A stretch of 16,603 nt of DNA from Pseudomonadota bacterium (GTDB lineage Bacteria; Pseudomonadota; Gammaproteobacteria; Steroidobacterales; Steroidobacteraceae). Location of the stretch: NCBI GenBank assembly GCA_023433515.1, contig JAEZCN010000200.1, positions 1-16,603 of the forward strand, read 5' to 3'. The position numbers and the translations under genes were made by a program. Shown piece after piece: positions 5,681 to 13,831 of the stretch. Every line of letters starts with the position of its first letter. The first letter of the stretch is position 1. The notes beneath the pieces were generated by a model. That model did not search any database and had not been told where the DNA came from. It saw only the letters and a program-made list of their open reading frames with translations.

Positions 5681-6471
5681 ACTGCTACGGGTGCCTTGAT
5701 GGCCGGATGATGCTGGTAGTTCACGAGCTGAAAGTCTTCGAACGTGTAATCGAAAATGGTCGGCGGGCGGCGCGCGATCTGCAGTTTCGGGAGCGCCAGT
5801 GGCACGCGCGCGAGCTGCTCGTCCACCTGCGTGAGGTGGTTCGCGTAGAGATGGCAGTCGCCGCCGGTCCAGATGAACTCTCCCACTTCGAGGTCGCATT
5901 GCTGCGCGAGCATGTGGGTCAGCAGCGCGTAGGACGCGATATTGAACGGCACGCCGAGGAAGATGTCGGCGCTGCGCTGGTAGAGCTGGCAGGACAACTT
6001 GCGGTCCGACACGTAGAACTGGAAGAACGCGTGGCAGGGCTGCAGCTTCATCGCGTCGAGCTCGCCGACGTTCCACGCGCTCACGATGATGCGGCGCGAG
6101 TCGGGACTCGTGCGCAGCTGCTGCACGACGTTCGAGATCTGATCGATCTCGCGCCCGTCGGTCGCCGGCCACGAGCGCCACTGCTTGCCGTACACCGGGC
6201 CGAGCTCGCCGTCCTCGTCGGACCACTCGTCCCAGATGGTCACGCCGTGATCGCGCAGGAATTTCGTGTTCGTGTCGCCGCGCAGGAACCACAGCAGCTC
6301 GTACGCGATGGACTTGAAATGCACGCGCTTCGTCGTGACCAGCGGGAAACCCGCGGCGAGGTCGAAGCGCATCTGGTAACCGAACACCGACAGCGTGCCC
6401 GTGCCGGTGCGATCCGACTTGCTCGCGCCGTTGCGCCGCACGTGGCGCATGAAATCGAGGTACTGCTTCAT
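5677..6471 (-). CDS. thyA: Thymidylate synthase
   Basis: Methylates dUMP to dTMP using methylenetetrahydrofolate and yields dihydrofolate, the FolA substrate. The 264-residue length equals that of E. coli ThyA. Seen: SDRTGTGTLSVFG (phosphate-binding Arg21), FPLVTTKRVHFKSIAYELLWF in parts, the catalytic Cys146 in LQPCHAFFQFYV, QRSADIFLGVPFNIASYA, and HLYANHLTQVDEQL. The ATG overlaps the end of lgt by four bases (6468-6471), and its stop overlaps the SET gene start. The lgt-thyA pairing is classical in gammaproteobacteria. Confidence 0.98.
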   Translation of the reverse strand: MKQYLDFMRHVRRNGASKSDRTGTGTLSVFGYQMRFDLAAGFPLVTTKRVHFKSIAYELLWFLRGDTNTKFLRDHGVTIWDEWSDEDGELGPVYGKQWRSWPATDGREIDQISNVVQQLRTSPDSRRIIVSAWNVGELDAMKLQPCHAFFQFYVSDRKLSCQLYQRSADIFLGVPFNIASYALLTHMLAQQCDLEVGEFIWTGGDCHLYANHLTQVDEQLARVPLALPKLQIARRPPTIFDYTFEDFQLVNYQHHPAIKAPVAV

Positions 6472-7289
6472 GACTGCAACACGAAGTTACCCGAGGGCTG
6501 CCGCCGACGATACGCCATGAAGAGCAGCGTGAGACCCACCAGCAGCATCGGCAGGCTCAGCAGCATGCCCATGGTGAGCCAGCCGCCCGCGAGATACCCC
6601 AGGTGCTCGTCCGGCAGGCGCCAGAATTCCACGAAGATGCGGCTCGCCGAATAGATGATCAGGAACAGGCCCGCTGGCGCGAGGCGAGGACGCGGCTTCG
6701 AGGTGTACCACCAGAGGACGGCGAACAGCAGTGCGCCTTCGAGCGCTGCCTCGTAGAGCTGGGTCGCGTGCCGGACCTGGCCGTTGATCTCGAATCCCCA
6801 CGGCACATCCGTGGGTTTGCCCCACAACTCGGCGTTGATGAAGTTGCCGAGCCGCACCGCGAGGATGCCGATGCCGGGCAGCGGCGCCGCGAAATCGAAC
6901 ACGTCGGCGATGCGCCGCTTGCGGCGGACCGCGAAGATCGCGAACGCGATCAGCACGCCTAACAATCCGCCGTGGAACGACATGCCGCCGTCCCAGACCT
7001 TGATCGGGTACCACCATTCCTCGGCGGTCCAGTACTCGAGGCCGTAGAAAAAAACGTAGCCGAGACGACCGCCGAGCAGCGTGCCGAGCATGCCGAAGAA
7101 GATGAAGTCGTCGACGTCGACGGGCTTCCAGGTCGAGCCCGGCTTCCCCGCGCGTACGCGTCCCAGCCACCAGGCCGCCGCGAACGCGATCAGGTACATG
7201 ATTCCGTACCAGTGGATCTTCAGCGGGCCGTAATCCCCGAACAGCGGGATCTCGAACGCGATCTTGTTGAAGCCGGGGTACTCGAGCAT
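6468..7289 (-). CDS. lgt: Prolipoprotein diacylglyceryl transferase
   Basis: Inner-membrane enzyme that transfers diacylglycerol from phosphatidylglycerol to the lipobox cysteine of prolipoproteins, the first step of lipoprotein maturation. The 273 residues contain about seven membrane segments. The motifs WDGGMSFHGGLLG (catalytic-region His) and the Lgt signature RLGNFINAELWGKPT are present, as is the C-terminal SRIFVEFWRLPDEHLG. It lies 18 bases after the rlmI stop and overlaps thyA by four bases. Two predicted lipoproteins, at 743-1168 and 3207-3911, would be substrates. Confidence 0.97.
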   Translation of the reverse strand: MLEYPGFNKIAFEIPLFGDYGPLKIHWYGIMYLIAFAAAWWLGRVRAGKPGSTWKPVDVDDFIFFGMLGTLLGGRLGYVFFYGLEYWTAEEWWYPIKVWDGGMSFHGGLLGVLIAFAIFAVRRKRRIADVFDFAAPLPGIGILAVRLGNFINAELWGKPTDVPWGFEINGQVRHATQLYEAALEGALLFAVLWWYTSKPRPRLAPAGLFLIIYSASRIFVEFWRLPDEHLGYLAGGWLTMGMLLSLPMLLVGLTLLFMAYRRRQPSGNFVLQS

Positions 7290-7307
7290 CGGGCGCGATT
7301 CTACGTT

Positions 7308-8507
7308 TTATTCACGCGTGACGCGGCAGAAAAAGGCCTTGAGGTAGCGCGTCTCGGGGATCGCCGGATGCACGGGATGGTCGGGCGATTGTCCGCCCAG
7401 CTCGAGCACCTGGACGAAGCGCGTCGAGTGCCGCGCCGCGGCCTGGATCGCCGACTGCAGATCGTCGGCCGGCATGTGATAGGAACACGAGCACGATACG
7501 AGCAGGCCATCGCGCTCGATGAGCGGCATCGCGAGCTGATTCAATTTGCGATAAGCCGCGAACGCTTGCGGCGCATCCTTCTTGCGCTTCGCGAATGCCG
7601 GCGGATCGAGGATCACGACGTCGAAACGCGCGCCGCTCGCGTTGAGCGCCTGCAATGCATCGAACGCATCGTCGCGGATGGTCTCGACCTCGACGCCGTT
7701 GGCGCGCGCATTGCGGGTGACGTATTCGAGGGCGGTCGCCGACGAATCCACGCAGGCCGCGCTGCCGGCGCCGCCCTTGAGCGCGCTCACCGCCCAACCA
7801 CCGACGTAGCTGCACACGTCGAGCACGCGTGCGCCGGCAGGTAGATATCGCCGCAGGCGCTCGCGGTTCGCGGCCTGGTCGTAGAACCAGCCGGTCTTCT
7901 GGCCCTCGGCCAGCGGCGCGACGAAGTCGATGCCCTGCTCGCGGACCGAGATCTCCTTCGGAACCTCTCCGCCCTGCCCACCCGCGAGGCTCACGGACTG
8001 CTCGAGACCTTCGAGCTCGCGCGCGCCCGAGTCGTTTTTCCAGACGATCCCGCGGGCGTTGGTGACCTTCCGCACGGCAGCCTCGACCTCGGCGCGCAGC
8101 CGGTCGATGCCGGCCGTGCCGCTCTGCGCCACGATCACGTCGCCGTAGCGGTCGACCACGAGCCCCGGCAATCCGTCGGACTCGCCGAACGCGAGGCGGT
8201 AATAAGGCTCACGGTACAGCCGCTCGCGCAGCGCCAGCGCCACGCGCAGCCGGTGCACGATGAGCGAGCCGTCGAGTGGATAGGCGGGATCGCGGCCGAC
8301 GATACGCGCGGCGATCAGCGTGCGCGGGTTGACGTAGGCGAATCCCAGGAATTGATCGCGGTCGGATCGCACATCGACCACGGCACCAGGCTCGAACTGC
8401 GTCAACGGCGTGGCCGCGGTGTCGACCTCGTTGCTGAAGATCCACAGGTGGCCGGAGCGCAGACGGCGGTCTTCGCCGCGCTTGAGTTTCAGGACGGGAA
8501 CGGACAT
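7308..8507 (-). CDS. rlmI: 23S rRNA (cytosine-C5) methyltransferase, RlmI-like
   Basis: A 399-residue class I methyltransferase, the size of E. coli RlmI, which makes m5C1962 of 23S rRNA. Domains in order: an N-terminal PUA domain (about 1-75, LKRGEDRRLRSGHLWIFSNEV), a central linker domain with KTGWFYDQAANR, and a Rossmann domain with VLDVCSYVGGWAV (228-240) for SAM binding, ILDPPAFAKRK (299-309), and SCSCSYHM (338-345) holding the catalytic cysteine. The first gene of the long minus-strand operon; no Shine-Dalgarno sequence is visible before the ATG. Close paralogues with other rRNA targets exist, so the exact base is inferred. Confidence 0.88.
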   Translation of the reverse strand: MSVPVLKLKRGEDRRLRSGHLWIFSNEVDTAATPLTQFEPGAVVDVRSDRDQFLGFAYVNPRTLIAARIVGRDPAYPLDGSLIVHRLRVALALRERLYREPYYRLAFGESDGLPGLVVDRYGDVIVAQSGTAGIDRLRAEVEAAVRKVTNARGIVWKNDSGARELEGLEQSVSLAGGQGGEVPKEISVREQGIDFVAPLAEGQKTGWFYDQAANRERLRRYLPAGARVLDVCSYVGGWAVSALKGGAGSAACVDSSATALEYVTRNARANGVEVETIRDDAFDALQALNASGARFDVVILDPPAFAKRKKDAPQAFAAYRKLNQLAMPLIERDGLLVSCSCSYHMPADDLQSAIQAAARHSTRFVQVLELGGQSPDHPVHPAIPETRYLKAFFCRVTRE

Positions 8508-8526
8508 GGGCGTATTCTAGCTGTCT
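8508..8526. promoter_or_regulatory. 19-base divergent gap between rlmI and yyaL-like genes
   Basis: The two start codons face away from each other over only 19 bases. The gap contains TATTCT (8513-8518) on the plus strand and the overlapping TAGAAT (8519-8514) on the minus strand, both -10-like. If used, transcripts would begin at or next to each ATG; neither gene has a Shine-Dalgarno sequence, consistent with leaderless mRNAs. No clear -35 boxes were found. Promoters may instead lie inside the opposite genes. Confidence 0.25.
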
Positions 8527-10626
8527 ATGGAAGCCCACCCCCACTCCGCGAAGAAGAACCGCCTCGCCCACGAGACCAGCCCTTACCTGCTGCAGCACGC
8601 CACCAATCCCGTCGACTGGCATCCGTGGGGGCGCGAGGCGCTCGAACTCGCGCGCGACAGCGGCAAGCCCATCCTGCTGTCGATCGGTTATTCGGCCTGC
8701 CACTGGTGTCACGTGATGGCGCACGAGTCGTTCGAGGATCCCGAGACGGCCAAGGTGATGAACGAGCTGTTCGTGAACATCAAGGTGGATCGCGAGGAGC
8801 GGCCCGACCTCGACAAGATCTACCAGTTCGCCCACCAGGTCCTCACGCAGCGCGGCGGCGGGTGGCCGCTCACGATGTTCCTGACGCACGACGATCAGAA
8901 GCCGTTTTTCGGCGGGACGTATTTTCCGAACTCCGCGCGGTATGGCATGCCGGCCTTCACGACGCTGCTGGAGCGCGTGGCCGGCTTCTATCGGGAGCAG
9001 CGCGAAGAGCTGCGTTCGCAGAACGATTCGCTGATGAACGTCTACAGCGAGATCGTGCCGCCGCCGGCCGATGCGTCGACACCGCTCACCGCGGCGCCGC
9101 TCGACGGCGCGCGCGAGCAGTTCGCGTCGACGTTCGACAAGCGATACGGCGGATTCGGCGACGCGCCGAAGTTTCCGCATCCGGGTTCGATCGACCGGCT
9201 CATGCGGCACTGGTATGGGACGGCTTCGAGCACGGCGCCCGACTTGCACGCGTTGTACATGGCGACGTTGACGCTCACTCGCATGGCCGAGGGCGGCATG
9301 TACGACCAGTTGGGCGGCGGCTTCGCGCGTTACTCGGTCGACCAGTTCTGGATGATCCCGCACTTCGAGAAGATGCTGTACGACAACGGCGCGCTGCTCG
9401 CGTCGTACTCGGAGGCAGCGCTTGCGACGGGCGATCCGCTGTTCAAGCGCATCGCGATCGAAACCGGCGAGTGGATGCTGCGCGAGATGCAGCATGAAGG
9501 CGGCGGGTTCTACAGCGCGTACGACGCCGACTCCGAAGGCCACGAAGGCAAGTTCTACGTCTGGTCGCGCGAGGAAGCCCAGGCCGCGTTGACGCCGCTC
9601 GAATGGAGCGTGTTCTCGCGCCGCTTTGGCTTCGACCAGGAGCCGAACTTCGAAGGTGCGTGGAATCCGCACGTGTTCGTTTCGATCGAGCAGATCGCGA
9701 AGGAGCTCGAGCTCGGGCCCGACGTGGTGGAACGCGAGGTGAATTCCGCGCGCGCCAAACTGCTCGCGGTGCGCGGCAAACGCGTGTGGCCGGGGCTCGA
9801 CGACAAGATCCTCACGAGCTGGAACGCACTCGCAATCCGCGGTCTGGCGATCGCCGCGCGTTGCGTGGAGCGGCCTGACTTCGCGGCCGCGGCGGATCGT
9901 GCCCTCGCCTTCCTGCGCGCGAATTCGTGGCAGGCACGCCCGGGTGCCGGACGACTTCTGGCGACCAGCAAGGATGGCGTCTCGCACCTGAATGCGTATC
10001 TCGACGACTACGCCTATCTCGCCAATGCGCTCATCGAGATGCTGCAACTGCGCTGGCGCAACGAGGACGTCACGTGGCTGCGCGAGCTCATCCGCGCGAT
10101 GCTCGAGCACTTCCAGGATCGCAAGGACGGCGGGTTCTTCTTCACGTCCGACGATCACGAGACGCTGATCCACCGCAGCAAGAGTTTCAGTGATGATGCG
10201 ATCCCGGCCGGCAACGGCATCGCGGCACGGGTGCTCTTGCGCGCGGGTTATCTGCTCGGCGAGCCGCAATGGCTGGAAGTGGCCGAGCGCACGCTGCGCG
10301 CCGGGTGGCTCGCGCTCAATCGATATCCGCATGGACACGTGAGCATGATCGAGGCGCTCGCGGAATACCTGGATGCACCAGAGATCGTGATCATACGTGG
10401 GGCGGCCGACGAGGCAGCCAGGTGGAAACGTGAGCTCGGGAAGTTGTACGCCCCGCACCGCCTGGTGTTCGCGATTCCCGCCGATCTCGGTGGACTCGAT
10501 GCGGCAATCGCGGACAAACATGCGGGAGATGGCCTCCGAGCCTATCTATGTCGCGGCACCACGTGCTCCCCGCCGGTGGAAGCGCTGCCGGATCTCATGC
10601 GCCTGGCGCAGGCGCGCCTGGCGTAA
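8527..10626 (+). CDS. yyaL: YyaL/DUF255 thioredoxin-domain protein (spermatogenesis-associated protein 20 family)
   Basis: A 699-residue protein of the usual length for this widespread family. The N-terminal thioredoxin-like domain (about 10-170) begins NRLAHETSPYLLQHATNPVDW and carries a redox CHWC motif (58-61) in YSACHWCHVMAHESFEDPE. The remainder is an alpha/alpha toroid resembling N-acylglucosamine 2-epimerases, with GGFGDAPKFPHPG, GGMYDQLGGGFARYSVD, WMIPHFEKMLYDNG and GGGFYSAYDADSEG. No signal peptide is visible, so it is probably cytoplasmic. The biochemical role of the family is not settled. The start follows from the conserved N-terminus. Confidence 0.93.
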   Translation: MEAHPHSAKKNRLAHETSPYLLQHATNPVDWHPWGREALELARDSGKPILLSIGYSACHWCHVMAHESFEDPETAKVMNELFVNIKVDREERPDLDKIYQFAHQVLTQRGGGWPLTMFLTHDDQKPFFGGTYFPNSARYGMPAFTTLLERVAGFYREQREELRSQNDSLMNVYSEIVPPPADASTPLTAAPLDGAREQFASTFDKRYGGFGDAPKFPHPGSIDRLMRHWYGTASSTAPDLHALYMATLTLTRMAEGGMYDQLGGGFARYSVDQFWMIPHFEKMLYDNGALLASYSEAALATGDPLFKRIAIETGEWMLREMQHEGGGFYSAYDADSEGHEGKFYVWSREEAQAALTPLEWSVFSRRFGFDQEPNFEGAWNPHVFVSIEQIAKELELGPDVVEREVNSARAKLLAVRGKRVWPGLDDKILTSWNALAIRGLAIAARCVERPDFAAAADRALAFLRANSWQARPGAGRLLATSKDGVSHLNAYLDDYAYLANALIEMLQLRWRNEDVTWLRELIRAMLEHFQDRKDGGFFFTSDDHETLIHRSKSFSDDAIPAGNGIAARVLLRAGYLLGEPQWLEVAERTLRAGWLALNRYPHGHVSMIEALAEYLDAPEIVIIRGAADEAARWKRELGKLYAPHRLVFAIPADLGGLDAAIADKHAGDGLRAYLCRGTTCSPPVEALPDLMRLAQARLA

Positions 10627-10694
10627 CAGATAGAAGATGTCGGCGTGCGCGCCGCTCGGCTCAATCGAAGTGTTGGAATGCAGGAATCAGGATC

Positions 10695-11102
10695 ATGAAA
10701 ATAATTCACGAAGACATTGATACTGTTGAGTTCGTGGACGATGCGGCCATGTCATTCATGACTTTGACGGTTCACAGGCTCAACGCCGCGTTGAAGGACG
10801 GAGGAGTGACAGACGCTGCCGTGCGCCAGGAGATCTGCTCGAGGTTCCTGTTCGAGTTCGCCTATCACCACGATGCCGGGTGGCTCACGAAGGACGGCAG
10901 GAAGTTGTTTCCGATGGTGGCGTTTGCGGAGCGACGAAGCCCGAAGCAAGGCGAGAATCTTGGCGAGATATCAGAGATTCACGTACCCACCCAGGCTACT
11001 TCGTGGCATGAATATGCCTACGGTGTTGCCTCGCGATACTTCGAAGATTGCAACGAAGAAGTCGACGCAATCACTTTCGGGTCTTACGGCGAGGAGGCGT
11101 GA
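10695..11102 (+). CDS. Hypothetical acidic protein, 135 residues
   Basis: The open frame extends upstream to 10548, but its first part is an Arg/Ala/Gly-rich translation overlapping yyaL; I choose the ATG at 10695, with GGAA 8 bases and AGGA 2 bases upstream. The product (MKIIHEDIDTVEFVDDAAM..., ending FGSYGEEA) is acidic, predicted soluble, without signal peptide or membrane segments, and contains an aromatic stretch SRFLFEFAYHHDAGWL. Base composition is lower in GC than in its neighbours, suggesting later acquisition. No family recognised. Its last 32 bases overlap convergently with the TfoX-like gene. Confidence 0.62.
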   Translation: MKIIHEDIDTVEFVDDAAMSFMTLTVHRLNAALKDGGVTDAAVRQEICSRFLFEFAYHHDAGWLTKDGRKLFPMVAFAERRSPKQGENLGEISEIHVPTQATSWHEYAYGVASRYFEDCNEEVDAITFGSYGEEA

Positions 11103-11517
11103 GCCTGCGCCTTTCCGCCTCCCGGGCCGTTGAGCCTGGAGAGGCACGATCCCCCTTGGCCTTTCGCTTCTTCGGCGCGGGTTTCCTGGCTTGCGACGCC
11201 AACGAAACAGCGACGGATCTGCGCGCCCATTCGACCAGCGTTTCGGCTTCCTCGATCACGTCCGCCGGCACCTGGTGATACCCGAGCGCGGCCTCCGGCC
11301 GGTCGGGGAATGGCATGAACCGCGGCATGCGCCGCGCGCGGTACTGCGTGATGTTGCTGTCGTCGGTCTTGAAGTACAGCGTGTCGTCGTCGATCAGACC
11401 GAAGAACAGCCCGTCGCTGTAGAGCCCGACGCCGCCGAACATGCGGTTGGAGCGCAACGAGCCCAGGCCGGCGAGCTGCTCGAGTACGTACGCGAGAAAC
11501 TGCGCCTGAACGGCCAT
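11071..11517 (-). CDS. TfoX N-terminal domain protein
   Basis: A 148-residue protein whose first about 100 residues match the TfoX_N domain: LRSNRMFGGVGLYSDGLFFGLIDDDTLYFK in sequence, then MPRFMPFPDRPEAALGYHQVPADV and a helix with WARRSV. TfoX/Sxy in Haemophilus and E. coli promotes competence gene expression, but many single-domain relatives have no known role. From about residue 108 comes a Lys/Arg/Pro-rich tail that may be disordered and nucleic-acid binding. The ATG at 11517 lies one base after the HIT gene stop, so the genes are probably co-transcribed. The C-terminal tail overlaps the convergent hypothetical gene by 32 bases. Confidence 0.85.
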   Translation of the reverse strand: MAVQAQFLAYVLEQLAGLGSLRSNRMFGGVGLYSDGLFFGLIDDDTLYFKTDDSNITQYRARRMPRFMPFPDRPEAALGYHQVPADVIEEAETLVEWARRSVAVSLASQARKPAPKKRKAKGDRASPGSTAREAERRRLTPPRRKTRK

Positions 11518-11518
11518 G

Positions 11519-11980
11519 TCAGCGCGGGATGGATGTGCCGAGCCTCTCGAGCTCGCCGCGCAGCGCGTCCGCGAGCGCACCCATCGCCACCGGATCGAAA
11601 GCCGGCGCCTCGTTCCAGTCGTACACCCAAGGGTGCTGCGCATGCATGTGCTCGGGTTCGCCGAGGTAACGCGGGATCACGTGCGCATGCAGGGCCGGCT
11701 CGACGTTGCCGAAGATCGCGTAGTTGATGCGCACCGGCGATGCAATGCGCATCAGCGCATCGCCCAGGTGCGACATGTCTTTCAGGAATTGCGTGCGTCG
11801 CCGGGCAGGAAGCGCGTTCAAGTCGGGCACGACCGGATCGGGCAGCAGGAGTAGATAGCCCTGGACGAACTGTTGACGTCCGAACACCGCCCAGCCCGAA
11901 GCGCAACGGCACAACACACTGTCGTCCTTGCCGGCACGCGCGTCCGCCACCCTGCGGTGGATTGCGGTTTCGGCCGTCAC
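11519..11980 (-). CDS. HIT (histidine triad) family protein
   Basis: A 153-residue member of the nucleotide hydrolase/transferase superfamily. I place the start at GTG 11980, four bases after the stop of the preceding gene; the longer frame would overlap that gene. Seen: CASGWAVFGRQQFVQGYLLLLPDPVVPDL (in order), an INYAIFGNVEPALHAHVIPRY motif. Aligned with the canonical H-x-H-x-H-x-x-PR, the last two histidines (His98 and His100, the former the expected nucleophile) are present but the first is Ala96. I believe a subfamily with ALHAHV[IF]PRY is common in proteobacteria, so this may be its normal form. Substrate unknown. Confidence 0.82.
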   Translation of the reverse strand: MTAETAIHRRVADARAGKDDSVLCRCASGWAVFGRQQFVQGYLLLLPDPVVPDLNALPARRRTQFLKDMSHLGDALMRIASPVRINYAIFGNVEPALHAHVIPRYLGEPEHMHAQHPWVYDWNEAPAFDPVAMGALADALRGELERLGTSIPR

Positions 11981-11984
11981 GCGG

Positions 11985-12536
11985 TCAGCCCGCCCAGGTG
12001 CGGAAGCGGCCGGTATCCAGGTGGACAAAGTTTGAGCGGCGGTAGTACCCAACGCCGCCACGCTGTGCCGCCAGCGCGAGGTCACGCAGGTCGGCGCAGG
12101 AATAGTTCTTGAGGCGCACGTCGATCGCCTGGCCGCTCATGTGCAGGGACTTCTTCGCCACCCCGTTGCTGGCGGCGGCGAGCTTCGCGTTCGAATGCGG
12201 CGATCGGTAACCGGAGATGATCTCGAACCGCGGATCGCGGCCGGCGGCCTGGGCGAGCGCGTGGAGCTGGTCGTACAAGGCCAGGTCGATGTCATGCGCT
12301 TCGCCGCTGCGGTGGTCGCGCAGCAGGTTGCGCAATGAAGCAACGGCGCCGGAAACGTAATCCTTGCCGCGCCGGAACACGACGCTCACCGTTTCGCTGG
12401 TATGCGTGTTGAAGAGCTCGAGGGCGCGCTCGGCAGCCGGTTCGTCCTTCGCGAACGCGAGATTGCCGAAGGCGATGCCGGCGCCGGTGGCGGCGACGCT
12501 CTGGAGCCAGCGGCGCCGGGTCCATGAATTCTGCAT
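11985..12536 (-). CDS. YcbK-like DUF882 protein, M15 peptidase fold, Tat-exported
   Basis: A 183-residue protein with a twin-arginine type signal (TRRRWLQSVAATGAG, likely cleaved after AFA about residue 29). The mature domain matches the DUF882/YcbK group of M15-like zinc peptidases: SGYRSPHSN (108-116), SLHMSGQAIDV with His132 and Asp139 as metal ligands, and FVHLDTG with His172. Relatives of the M15 fold cut peptide crosslinks or stem peptides of peptidoglycan, so an envelope role is likely. It is preceded by the decarboxylase gene (38-base gap) and followed by the HIT gene (4-base gap). Confidence 0.9.
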   Translation of the reverse strand: MQNSWTRRRWLQSVAATGAGIAFGNLAFAKDEPAAERALELFNTHTSETVSVVFRRGKDYVSGAVASLRNLLRDHRSGEAHDIDLALYDQLHALAQAAGRDPRFEIISGYRSPHSNAKLAAASNGVAKKSLHMSGQAIDVRLKNYSCADLRDLALAAQRGGVGYYRRSNFVHLDTGRFRTWAG

Positions 12537-12574
12537 GGCCCGATCTTCGCCGGACGACCGGGCCCCGGCAAGTC

Positions 12575-13768
12575 TCAGAACGCGAGGGAAATCACAGAGC
12601 CGTTGTCACCCGGGCGCCGATTGACCGAAACCACGGTCGCCTTGGGGAAGAAATTGAATTCCGAGGCGCTGGCCCAGGTGTAGGCGCCCATGGCGCGGCC
12701 GACGATCAGGTCCCCGGCCTTGAGGGCCGGCAACATGAGGTTTTCCGCGATCACGTCGATGCTGTCGCAGGTGGGCCCGGCGAGCACCGAGGGGAATTTC
12801 TCATCGCTCTCCTTGAGCGACTCGACCGGGTATTTCGCGTGATCGAACATCTGGCCGCTGTAGGAGCCGTACACGCCGTCGTCGAGGTAATACCACCAGT
12901 GGCCTTCGCGTTTCGCGCGACCCATGACCGACGACACGCCGATCGCGGCGGGGCCGGAGATGTAGCGGCCCGGCTCGGCGATCACGCGAACGCGCGCCGG
13001 AAGCTTGGCCAGCGCCGCGCGGATCGGCGCGCAGAAGCGGCCGATCTCGACCACCTTCTGGCCGTACTCGATCGGGTAACCGCCGCCGATGTCGAGCGTG
13101 TCGAACAGACCTGACTTCTCGCGGCGCGCCTGCGCCATGAGGCGTGTGCAGACCTCGATCGCCTCCACGTGTTTGGACGGCGTCGCCGCCTGGGAGCCGA
13201 CGTGGAACGACAGGCCGCGCACCGGGATGCCCAGCTTGCGCGCCAGGCGCGCGAGCTCGAGAAGGTCCTCCGGGTCGCAGCCGAATTTGCGCGAGAGATC
13301 GCACACCGCGCCGGGCGAACGGAACGAGACGCGCAGCAGCAACTCGCACTTGTCCCGGTAGGCCTCGAACTTGCGCACCTCGTCGGGGTTGTCCGCGACG
13401 AAGGTCTTCACGCCCATGTGCAGTGCGTTGCGGATGTCGATGTCGCGCTTGATCGGATGCGTGTGGATGCAGCGCGCCGGGTCGATGCCGAGGCGCGTGA
13501 TGAGCTGCGTTTCGCCGGTGGTGGCCAGGTCCAGCCATCCGCCGAGCTCGACGATGGTCTCGACCACCGCCGGATGCGGCAGTGGTTTGAGAGCGTAATG
13601 CAGGTCTACACCGGGCAGCGCCTTCTGCAGCTTGCGGTACTGCTCGCGCACGCGCTGGCAATCGATGATCAGCAACGGCGAGCCGAATTCGGCCACGAGC
13701 CGCTTGATGTGCTCGTGGGTGAACGGATCGATGTACGACCGGCTGGTCTTCGCCTTTCGGCTGCGCAT
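12575..13768 (-). CDS. Fold-III PLP-dependent ornithine/lysine decarboxylase
   Basis: A 397-residue alanine-racemase-fold decarboxylase of the eukaryotic ODC type, producing putrescine (or cadaverine). Seen: HYALKPLPHP with PLP Lys61, SFHVGSQ (His189 stacking on PLP), DIGGGYP (226-232), AEPGRYI (264-270) for phosphate, LDDGVYGSYSGQMFDH, and GPTCDSID with Cys334-Asp335, the pair that in ODC contributes catalysis and binds the amine of ornithine. Cys-Asp and the DDGVYGS segment favour ornithine or lysine over diaminopimelate or arginine. The frame is open upstream to GTG 13852, but the promoter at 13803-13831 lies inside that extension, so I choose the ATG at 13768. First gene of a four-gene operon. 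Confidence 0.9.
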   Translation of the reverse strand: MRSRKAKTSRSYIDPFTHEHIKRLVAEFGSPLLIIDCQRVREQYRKLQKALPGVDLHYALKPLPHPAVVETIVELGGWLDLATTGETQLITRLGIDPARCIHTHPIKRDIDIRNALHMGVKTFVADNPDEVRKFEAYRDKCELLLRVSFRSPGAVCDLSRKFGCDPEDLLELARLARKLGIPVRGLSFHVGSQAATPSKHVEAIEVCTRLMAQARREKSGLFDTLDIGGGYPIEYGQKVVEIGRFCAPIRAALAKLPARVRVIAEPGRYISGPAAIGVSSVMGRAKREGHWWYYLDDGVYGSYSGQMFDHAKYPVESLKESDEKFPSVLAGPTCDSIDVIAENLMLPALKAGDLIVGRAMGAYTWASASEFNFFPKATVVSVNRRPGDNGSVISLAF

Positions 13769-13802
13769 CAACAAGGCTTGGTTCCCCGCGGAAAAGGGGC
13801 GA

Positions 13803-13831
13803 ATTGTAGGCAAGGCGGCCTTCAGTGTCAT
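13803..13831 (-). promoter_or_regulatory. Sigma70-type promoter of the decarboxylase operon
   Basis: On the minus strand ATGACA (13831-13826, 5 of 6 to TTGACA), a 17-base spacer, and TACAAT (13808-13803, 5 of 6 to TATAAT). A start of transcription near 13796 would leave a leader of about 28 bases before the ATG at 13768. This placement excludes the longer upstream starts. Confidence 0.65.

Noticed and set aside
5687..6292. Long upstream extension of the SET frame into thyA
   Set aside because: Translation upstream of the ATG at 5680 is Arg/His-rich and overlaps ThyA motifs; SET homology begins only after 5680.
8209..10521. 770-residue minus-strand open frame opposite the yyaL-like gene
   Set aside because: It lies antisense to a gene with clear family motifs; its translation is Arg/His/Glu-rich without recognisable domains, as expected from GC-rich antisense frames.
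12551..12569. CCGGGCCCCGG-type GC palindrome between the decarboxylase and YcbK-like genes
   Set aside because: Short, no T-run, and genes appear co-transcribed; chance in GC-rich DNA.
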